Source: Candidatus Kaiserbacteria bacterium RIFCSPHIGHO2_01_FULL_58_22 (lineage in GTDB: Bacteria; Patescibacteriota; Minisyncoccia; Phycocordibacterales; UBA2100). From it: DNA of 16,682 bases. Within the stretch, counting starts at the first letter, position 1. Every line of letters begins with the position of its first letter. Positions 1 to 4,634 of this stretch are shown here, one piece after another. The stretch is from NCBI GenBank assembly GCA_001781445.1, contig MFLB01000002.1, forward strand, positions 1-16,682, written 5' to 3'. The position numbers and the translations under genes are program-made. The notes beneath the pieces were generated by a model. That model did not search any database, was not told the origin of the DNA, and saw only the letters and a program-made list of their open reading frames with translations.

Positions 1-1164
1 ATCTCGGATTCCCGCGATGTTGTTGGCCAAATAGTTCGCGCAGATGCCGATCCTCTCATCCCCGAGAGGGAGCCCCTCCGTCGCCCTGTCGAAGAGCGCG
101 CCAAAGCCCGGCCTCCGGACGAACATACCTGCGTCGTCAGCCTTGAGGCCGAGATCGAGATAGCGCTTTCGGCGACGCCACGGAAGTTCCGGGAGTTCCG
201 ACGCGAGCCTTTGCCCGTCGAATTCCGATATCTCATCGAGCCGGAGCGCGGGAATGTCTGGATCGGGAAAGTAGCGGTAGTCGGCGCTCCCCTCTTTAAC
301 ACGCTGAGAGAACGTCGCATGCTTCGCCTCGTCCCATCCGCGCGTCTCCTGCAGAACCGTCCCTCCCCTCTCGAGCAATGCGCTCTGGCGTTTGATCTCA
401 TGTTCGACGGCCCGCTCCATCGCCCTGAATGAGTTGAGGTTCTTGATCTCGACTTTGATGCCGAGTGCTCCGGATCTATCGGCTTCAGCCCAAGACGCTC
501 CAGCTTTAAGGTCCGACCTTGGGAACCCTTTAAAGGTCGGACCTTGGGCTGGAGCTGACAACGCTGGAGCGCCTTGGGCCGGAGCGACGCTGACATTCGC
601 CTCCACCCGCATCTCCCCTTTCTCCATATTCGCCTCCGATGCGCCGAGGCACCGCAGGAGAAGCTGGAGCTCGCGCGCGAAGGCTCCCGCCTGCTTCGCG
701 CTCGTTATCACCGGTTCCGTAACAAGTTCCATGAGCGGCACGCCCGCCCTGTTGAAGTCTATAGTCGTGGCGCCCGTGCTTTCGTCATGCACGGAACTCG
801 CCGTATCTTCCTCCAAGTGCACTCGCGTGACGGCAACGCCCGAAAGCTCTCCCCCGCTCACCAAGGGGTACTCGTATTGGCTTATCTGATAGCCCTTCGG
901 GAGATCGGGATAGAAATAATTCTTGCGATCAAACTCCGTGTAGCCGGCAAGCGCTCCCCCGAGCGCGACGCCGACCCGAAGGACATGCCGCACCGCTTCC
1001 CTGTTGACGACAGGGAGCACTCCAGGATGCGCGAGACACACGGGGCAGACGTTCGCGTTGGGCCGCGTCTCGTCCGGGTCGTTCTTGGACGAGCAGAACA
1101 TTTTCGTTCGCGTCTTCAGTTCCGCATGGATCTCTAATCCTATCGTCGGCACGTAGTCAGTCAC
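1..1164 (-). CDS. gatB: Asp/Glu-tRNA amidotransferase subunit B (GatB), C-terminus beyond window
   Basis: GatB is the tRNA-binding kinase subunit of GatCAB, the cytoplasmic complex that converts mischarged Glu-tRNA(Gln) or Asp-tRNA(Asn) to the correct aminoacyl-tRNA. The N-terminus has IGLEIHAEL (residues 8-16), then FCSSKND and NVCPVCLAHPG (about 23-47), YFYPDLPKGYQISQY, FNRAGVPLMELVTEP and VEIKNLNSF, all hallmark GatB blocks. The start is GTG at 1164: no ATG in frame precedes the conserved IGLEIH block. 388 codons are visible. The family is usually about 475-480 residues, so roughly the C-terminal helical/YqeY-like part lies outside. Residues about 194-228 are an Ala/Pro/Gly-rich insertion encoded by a palindromic repeat, between ANVSV and LGIKVEIKN, where most GatBs have only a short loop. 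It lies 15 bases downstream of secA on the same strand, and a -10-like hexamer sits just before the GTG. Confidence 0.96.
   Translation of the reverse strand, partial: MTDYVPTIGLEIHAELKTRTKMFCSSKNDPDETRPNANVCPVCLAHPGVLPVVNREAVRHVLRVGVALGGALAGYTEFDRKNYFYPDLPKGYQISQYEYPLVSGGELSGVAVTRVHLEEDTASSVHDESTGATTIDFNRAGVPLMELVTEPVITSAKQAGAFARELQLLLRCLGASEANMEKGEMRVEANVSVAPAQGAPALSAPAQGPTFKGFPRSDLKAGASWAEADRSGALGIKVEIKNLNSFRAMERAVEHEIKRQSALLERGGTVLQETRGWDEAKHATFSQRVKEGSADYRYFPDPDIPALRLDEISEFDGQRLASELPELPWRRRKRYLDLGLKADDAGMFVRRPGFGALFDRATEGLPLGDERIGICANYLANNIAGIRD
486..585. repeat. Palindromic repeat element inserted in frame in gatB
   Basis: Two 13-mers, AAGGTCCGACCTT (508-520) and AAGGTCGGACCTT (533-545), are each almost self-palindromic and are reverse complements of each other. 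Around them, CCCAAGACGCTCCAGC (489-504) matches the reverse complement of 563-578 at 15 of 16 bases, and 541-555 is a near direct repeat of 571-585. The reading frame of gatB stays open through all of it; in protein it gives two APAQG units and a PTFKGFPRSDL segment. The repeat structure is seen directly. That it is a mobile or multicopy element like the Rickettsia palindromic elements is inference. Confidence 0.8.
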
Positions 1165-1177
1165 GAGAACTATAGTA
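1165..1177 (-). promoter_or_regulatory. -10-like hexamer directly before the gatB GTG
   Basis: On the minus strand TACTAT (1177-1172) is followed by 7 bases and then the GTG start; an overlapping TATAGT has a 4-base spacer. A GAGG lies further upstream, about 13 bases from the GTG, which is too far for a normal Shine-Dalgarno. This could be an internal promoter giving a leaderless gatB message. No good -35 was recognised, so the call is weak. Confidence 0.3.
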
Positions 1178-1179
1178 CC

Positions 1180-3699
1180 TCAAACACCCGCGATCCTCCA
1201 CTGTCCGCTTTGGAGTAGCGGCTCGGCTTTCTTGTACTTCATCTCCCTGGTCTCCTTCCCGTCGGTGATGACGACGCGGTCGTTGCGGCCATACTCCTTC
1301 TTGCCGACAACCGCGCTCTGCGCCGTGATGGAGCGCGCGGCCCGTTCCACGCTCGAAGTCTCGCGGCTCGGCGAGGCGGGCAAGCCCAGATTTGGAAAGA
1401 TCTGCCGGACATTGCCCGCATAGGAAGCCTCCATATTCCGGAAGAGGCGGAGTCCTTCCTTTTTGTATTCGACCAGCGGGTCGCGCTGACCGTAGGCTCG
1501 CAGATTGACGCTCGAGCGCAAATACTCCATCGCTTCCAGGTGCTCGACCCAGAGGAAATCTATCGTCTGGAGAAGAAAGCGCCTCGCGAGCGGATAGAAT
1601 CCGCCTGCCGGCGGGCCGCCGAGTTCCTCGCGCTTCTTTGCGGCCGCGCGCGCGAACGATTCGTCTCCCGCGCCGACCTCCTCCAGCTCCGCAGAAACCG
1701 CTTCGTCGCCTCCCGTGAGAAGCGCGCGCCGCCGGCCGTAGACCGATTTTCGCTGGACGTTCAGCACGTCGTCGTACGAAAGCACGTGCTTCCGGGCGTC
1801 GAAATTCAACTCCTCGATGCGCGTCTGCGCCTTTTCGAGCGAGCGGGTGATCATCCTGTTGTAGATGGGCTCGTCTTCGGGGATCTTGAACGTGCCCATC
1901 ACCTTCTTGATGACGTCTGAAGCGAAAATGCGCATGAGGGAATCCTCGAGCGAAACGTAGAACTGCGTCTCGCCGGGATCGCCCTGCCGCCCCGAGCGGC
2001 CGCGAAGCTGGTTGTCGATGCGGCGCGCCTCATGCCGCTCTGTCCCCAGCACGAACAGCCCGCCGAGGCGTTTCACCTCCTCGTACTCGGCGTCGGTCGC
2101 CGGATTTCCCCCGAGCTTGATGTCGACGCCGCGTCCCGCCATGTTGGTCGCTATCGTAACGGCGCCGCGCCGGCCCGCCTGCGCGATGATCTCTCCCTCG
2201 CGCTCATGGTTCTTCGCGTTCAAGATCTCATGCGGTATTCCCTCCTGCTTGAAGTGCACCGAGAGAAGCTCGTTCTTCTCGACGGATGCGGTCCCGACGA
2301 GCACGGGCTGTCCTTTTCCATGCAATTCCTTCACCCGTTTCGCGATGGCTCGAAACTTCCCCTCCTCGGTCTGGAAAATGAGATCGTCGTGATCCGTGCG
2401 GCAACTCGGCTTGTTGGTGGGCACCGCGACCGTGTTCAATCCGTACACTTTGTAGAACTCCTCGGAGCTGGTGAGCGCGGTGCCGGTCATGCCGGAGAGC
2501 CTCTCGTAGAGGCGGAAGTAGTTCTGGAAGGTGATAGAGGCGAACGTGCGCGATTCCTGCTGTATCGGGACGCCCTCTTTCGATTCGATGGCCTGATGCA
2601 AGCCCTCCGACCACCTGCGGCCCGGCTGGAGGCGCCCCGTGAATTCGTCGACGATGATCACCTGGCCGTCGCGCACCACGTACGCCTTGTCGCGCTCGTA
2701 GAGCGCTTTCGCGCGCACCGCCGTTTCGAGATGATGCACGAACTTGATGCCGGCGTCGGTGTAGATGTTCTCGACGCCGAGCGCATCTTGGGCCTTCTCG
2801 ATGCCCGCATCCGAGAGCGCTATCTGGCGGCGCTTTTCGTCCACCTCGTAATCTTCTCCGGGGATGAGGCCGCCTGCTATCGCGGCGAAGCGGGAGTACA
2901 GCGACTCGGCGTCGGAGACCGGCGCGGAGATGATGAGGGGCGTCCGGGCCTCGTCGATGAGTATCGAATCGATCTCGTCGACGATCGCGTAGTGATACCC
3001 ACGCTGGCGCAGTTTCTCGGGCTCGTATTCGAGGTTGTCGCGCAGGTAATCGAATCCGAATTCGTTGTTCGTGCCGTAGGTGATGTCGGCGGCATAGGCC
3101 TCGCGCCGCGTGCACGGGCGGAGAAAATCGTGCATGACTTTGAAGCTTCCGACGGTATCGACGGCGGCGTCTTCCTTCGCCAGGGCTTCCGAGGATACGT
3201 GCGAGGGATCATAGAGAAACGAGGATTCGTGATTGAGCACCCCGACGCTCAACCCGAGCAAGTGGTAGATCTGCCCCATCCACACGGCGTCGCGTCGCGA
3301 GAGGTAGTCGTTGACCGTCACCACGTGCACGCCCTTCCCCGAGAGCGCGTTCAGATATGCCGGGAGTGTGGCGACCAGCGTCTTCCCTTCTCCGGTGCGC
3401 ATCTCGGCGATGTCGCCCCGATGCAGTATCATGCCGCCGATAAGCTGGACGTCGAAGTGGCGCTGACCGAGAGTGCGGCGCGCCGCCTCGCGCGAGGCGG
3501 CGAATGCCTCCGGCGCGAGATCGTCGAGGGACGCTCCGGCGCCGAGACGCTCCCTGAATTCGGCCGTTTTCGCGCGAAGCGCCTCGTCCGAAAGCGCCTT
3601 CGTCCCCTCCTCGAGATCGTTCACGCGCGAGGCGATAGGCTCGGCGCGCTTCAGGGCGGCCGCGTTCTCATCTCCAAAGAGAGATTTCCAAAATGCCAT
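1180..3699 (-). CDS. secA: Preprotein translocase ATPase SecA
   Basis: SecA is the cytosolic motor ATPase that drives unfolded preproteins through the SecYEG channel. Visible motifs are Walker A MRTGEGKTL (about 100-108), VTVNDYLSRRDA, YGTNNEFGFDYLRDN, the DEAD-box region VDEIDSILIDEARTPLIIS, VGTASVEKNE, TNMAGRGVDIKLGG and QLRGRSGRQGDPGE in NBD2, YDDVLNVQRK in the scaffold helix, and TIDFLWVEHLEAMEYLRSSVNLRAYGQRDP near the C-terminus. The start chosen gives MAFWKSLFGD, the usual SecA N-terminus (839 residues); an in-frame ATG at 3711 is also possible and neither has a clear Shine-Dalgarno. Oddities: about 35 extra residues in NBD1 before REAYAADITYG, only about 41 residues between RRALL and the PLARRFLLQ helix where E. 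coli has about twice that, and no Cys-rich zinc-binding tail. It is followed closely by gatB. Confidence 0.97.
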   Translation of the reverse strand: MAFWKSLFGDENAAALKRAEPIASRVNDLEEGTKALSDEALRAKTAEFRERLGAGASLDDLAPEAFAASREAARRTLGQRHFDVQLIGGMILHRGDIAEMRTGEGKTLVATLPAYLNALSGKGVHVVTVNDYLSRRDAVWMGQIYHLLGLSVGVLNHESSFLYDPSHVSSEALAKEDAAVDTVGSFKVMHDFLRPCTRREAYAADITYGTNNEFGFDYLRDNLEYEPEKLRQRGYHYAIVDEIDSILIDEARTPLIISAPVSDAESLYSRFAAIAGGLIPGEDYEVDEKRRQIALSDAGIEKAQDALGVENIYTDAGIKFVHHLETAVRAKALYERDKAYVVRDGQVIIVDEFTGRLQPGRRWSEGLHQAIESKEGVPIQQESRTFASITFQNYFRLYERLSGMTGTALTSSEEFYKVYGLNTVAVPTNKPSCRTDHDDLIFQTEEGKFRAIAKRVKELHGKGQPVLVGTASVEKNELLSVHFKQEGIPHEILNAKNHEREGEIIAQAGRRGAVTIATNMAGRGVDIKLGGNPATDAEYEEVKRLGGLFVLGTERHEARRIDNQLRGRSGRQGDPGETQFYVSLEDSLMRIFASDVIKKVMGTFKIPEDEPIYNRMITRSLEKAQTRIEELNFDARKHVLSYDDVLNVQRKSVYGRRRALLTGGDEAVSAELEEVGAGDESFARAAAKKREELGGPPAGGFYPLARRFLLQTIDFLWVEHLEAMEYLRSSVNLRAYGQRDPLVEYKKEGLRLFRNMEASYAGNVRQIFPNLGLPASPSRETSSVERAARSITAQSAVVGKKEYGRNDRVVITDGKETREMKYKKAEPLLQSGQWRIAGV

Positions 3700-3802
3700 C
3701 GTGAAAGGCATACTACCGCAAATATCCTTCGCACGCGACGAACACACCGCTTCCGCTAATGAACTACCGCGTAGCCAATCTATCGCGATATTAACTATGA
3801 GT

Positions 3803-3839
3803 AAAAAACCATCCCTCCGAAGCGGGAGGGACGGTTTTT
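3803..3839. terminator. Bidirectional intrinsic terminator upstream of secA
   Basis: Stem TCCCTCC (3812-3818) pairs with GGAGGGA (3825-3831). It is extended past one A/C mismatch by CC/GG and flanked by A6 (3803-3808) and T5 (3835-3839), so a U-run follows the hairpin in either direction. On the minus strand it would end transcripts coming from about 3930-4100 before secA. This means secA probably has its own promoter between about 3712 and 3800. Confidence 0.75.
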
Positions 3840-3855
3840 CTCTAGCCTAGAGAAA
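3837..3855. repeat. Perfect 19-base palindrome next to the terminator
   Basis: TTTCTCTAG (3837-3845), a single C, then CTAGAGAAA (3847-3855): two perfectly complementary 9-base arms. It overlaps the T-run of the adjacent terminator. It could be a second hairpin or a dimeric protein-binding site; the sequence cannot separate these. Confidence 0.55.
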
Positions 3856-3867
3856 CGAGACCCGAGT

Positions 3868-3882
3868 ACGCGCAATGCGCGT
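3868..3882. repeat. Perfect GC-rich hairpin, ACGCGC-AAT-GCGCGT
   Basis: A 6-base stem with a 3-base loop lies between the 3837-3855 palindrome and the lysine-rich mini-ORF. With the terminator it makes three consecutive hairpins in about 80 bases. No T-run follows it on either strand, so it is not a terminator by itself. Confidence 0.45.
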
Positions 3883-3893
3883 GACGGATGAGA

Positions 3894-3932
3894 CTAGCGG
3901 CGCGCCTTCTTCTTTTTCTTTTTCTTCGCCAT
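3894..3932 (-). CDS. Possible 12-residue Lys/Arg-rich mini-protein (MAKKKKKKKARR)
   Basis: This is a complete ATG-to-TAG reading frame of 13 codons encoding MAKKKKKKKARR, with lysine written as both AAG and AAA. It sits alone on the minus strand, 55 bases before a strong minus-strand terminator (3839 to 3803), so a short dedicated transcript is conceivable. No Shine-Dalgarno or convincing -10 lies upstream. Similar very basic short tails occur on ribosomal proteins and DNA-binding proteins, but no homology can be claimed at this length. It could equally be a chance frame in a purine-rich tract. Confidence 0.3.
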   Translation of the reverse strand: MAKKKKKKKARR

Positions 3933-4054
3933 ATGAGTGAGAAATGCTTTTGGCTAATCTCGACCCGCACTTGCGCTGTTTCGCACGCGACAATTGCGTT
4001 TACTCATTCATTATTGCACTCATGCGCGCGCGCAATCATTTTTTGCAATGCATA

Positions 4055-4063
4055 TGTGGATAA
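4055..4063 (-). promoter_or_regulatory. Exact match to the DnaA-box consensus TTATCCACA
   Basis: The plus strand reads TGTGGATAA, the reverse complement of the E. coli DnaA box. It lies in the AT-rich gene-free stretch. Only this one perfect copy was noticed and dnaA is not in the window, so a replication origin is not claimed; a DnaA-titration or regulatory site, or chance, is as likely. Confidence 0.35.
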
Positions 4064-4066
4064 CTC

Positions 4067-4092
4067 AAAAAAAGTTCTGCTGAACTTTTTTC
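4067..4092. terminator. Perfect AT-rich hairpin with A and T runs, terminator-like
   Basis: AAAAAAAGTTC (4067-4077), loop TGCT, then GAACTTTTTT (4082-4091). The stem proper is short (GTTC/GAAC) and the rest is A/T pairing, so it is a weak bidirectional terminator at best. It would separate plus-strand transcription starting near 4169 from anything upstream, and minus-strand transcription toward the mini-ORF from the other side. Confidence 0.45.
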
Positions 4093-4133
4093 GAGAGATG
4101 AAAAATGCAAAAGTAAAATCCTTTGAGCTCCTC

Positions 4134-4162
4134 TCGAAGAGACATATGTGATGTGCTAGCAT
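4134..4162 (+). promoter_or_regulatory. Candidate plus-strand promoter facing the structured repeats
   Basis: TAGCAT (4157-4162) is preceded by TGTGC, an extended -10 context, and 17 bases upstream is TCGAAG (4134-4139), a poor -35. The -10 lies inside an inverted CATATG pair (4143-4148 and 4160-4165) that could be an operator. Transcription would start near 4168-4170 and immediately enter the first arm of the structured repeat. The absence of a credible protein downstream suggests a non-coding transcript, if it is transcribed at all. Confidence 0.4.
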
Positions 4163-4173
4163 ATGTATGGAAG

Positions 4174-4282
4174 GACTCATTGCGGAGGGCGGCGGCACTC
4201 ACATTAGACTTTCTACTTTGGAGCTCGCACCCGTCCTCCGCAATGGGTCTTTTGCTTTAGCAAAAACCTGCGGGTGCGAGCT
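4174..4282 (+). repeat. Structured intergenic repeat, copy 1, with a pseudoknot-like pairing option
   Basis: GACTCATTGCGGAGG (4174-4188) is complementary to 4235-4249 at 14 of 15 positions. Separately, AGCTCGCACCCG (4222-4233) is perfectly complementary to CGGGTGCGAGCT (4271-4282), and inside that loop TTTTGC (4250-4255) pairs with GCAAAA (4260-4265) around TTTA. The first and second helices interleave, so they would form a pseudoknot or be alternatives. Copy 2 lies about 150 bases downstream. Whether this is a structured RNA or a REP-like DNA repeat is undecided. Confidence 0.6.
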
Positions 4283-4298
4283 GCGCTCGGTCACGCAT

Positions 4299-4346
4299 AT
4301 TTTTCTACTGAAAAATTGCGCGGCCCCGCCTCGGCGCCGTAGCGCC
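4299..4346. repeat. Two small hairpins between the repeat copies
   Basis: ATTTTTC-TACT-GAAAAAT (4299-4316) and GGCGC-CGTA-GCGCC (4333-4346) are perfect short hairpins. The first ends in an A/T-rich arm but lacks a GC stem, so it is a poor terminator. They add to the dense secondary structure of the interval and have no assignable role. Confidence 0.4.
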
Positions 4347-4380
4347 TCCGGCCTTGCGCCGCTTTCCTATCGTCGCGGCT

Positions 4381-4430
4381 CACCCGTCCTCCGCATTGCG
4401 TCCTTTTCGTTTATGAAAAGAGGGCGGGTG
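4381..4430 (+). repeat. Structured intergenic repeat, copy 2
   Basis: CACCCGTCCT (4381-4390) pairs with AGGGCGGGTG (4421-4430) with one G-U pair, and CTTTTC (4403-4408) pairs with GAAAAG (4415-4420) around a 6-base loop. The CACCCGTCCTCCGCA...TTG core matches copy 1 (from 4228). The inner helix differs in sequence between copies (TTTTGC/GCAAAA against CTTTTC/GAAAAG) but still pairs, which is compensatory change and favours conserved structure. Confidence 0.6.
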
Positions 4431-4474
4431 CGCAAGTGTACGCCCGCTACGCCGCTTCAGCGACCGAGTATCCT

Positions 4475-4503
4475 CAAAAACGCAAACCCCGCCGTGTGGC
4501 GGG
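4475..4503 (-). terminator. Probable terminator of the minus-strand glycan operon
   Basis: On the minus strand CCCGCC-ACAC-GGCGGG (4503-4488) forms a 6-base GC stem. It is followed by GTTTGCGTTTTTG, a T-rich tail that is interrupted and so not ideal. It lies about 130 bases past the stop of the O-antigen ligase-like gene, the last gene of the operon. Confidence 0.55.
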
Positions 4504-4606
4504 ATCTACGCGACTTTCTGGAGAGCCGCAGTTTATGGCACTCACACGAATATAGTACCAAGAGAATAGAAAACAGCAAACAGCCCGGGACGTGACCGAT
4601 ATTTTC

Positions 4607-4634
4607 TGTTCACTGTTCGCTGTTCGCTGTTCAC
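4607..4634. repeat. Heptanucleotide tandem repeat, TGTTCRC x4
   Basis: Four head-to-tail 7-base units: TGTTCAC, TGTTCGC, TGTTCGC, TGTTCAC. The last unit overlaps the stop codon (4631-4633) of the O-antigen ligase-like gene. A nearby AACAGCAAACAG (4572-4583) is an inverted, near-complementary version, so a hairpin is also possible. Copy-number change would alter only the 3' untranslated region and the stop context. Confidence 0.75.

Larger units (their letters stand above)
3933..4133. other. AT-rich gene-free stretch between the mini-ORF and the 4134 promoter
   Basis: Base composition drops sharply here compared with the GC-rich flanks. The stretch holds an alternating GC run near 4024-4032, an exact DnaA-box 9-mer, a perfect hairpin at 4067-4092, and the hexamer CATATG, which occurs four times between 3930 and 4166. 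Reading frames across it (such as 3888-4151 plus and 4004-4198 minus) show no recognisable protein features. No tRNA or rRNA was seen. Confidence 0.5.

Noticed and set aside
2032..3759. 575-codon plus-strand open frame opposite secA
   Set aside because: It is antisense to a fully conserved SecA, is rich in Arg/Val/Asp typical of GC-rich shadow frames, and has no recognisable motif.
3933..4165. Replication origin
   Set aside because: Only one perfect DnaA box was noticed and there is no dnaA, dnaN or other origin-linked gene in view; kept only as a finding about the box itself.
4167..4595. 142-codon plus-strand frame just after the 4134-4162 promoter
   Set aside because: It runs through the duplicated hairpins and the minus-strand terminator, changes composition along its length and shows no protein features. 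The nucleotide structure explains the region better, although the nearby promoter-like sequence leaves some doubt.
3933..4630. tRNA, tmRNA or rRNA in the gene-poor interval
   Set aside because: No T-arm GTTCRANNC pattern, CCA end, cloverleaf or rRNA-like block was found on either strand.
4607..4634. CRISPR array
   Set aside because: The repeated units are 7 bases long with no spacers; this is a simple tandem repeat.
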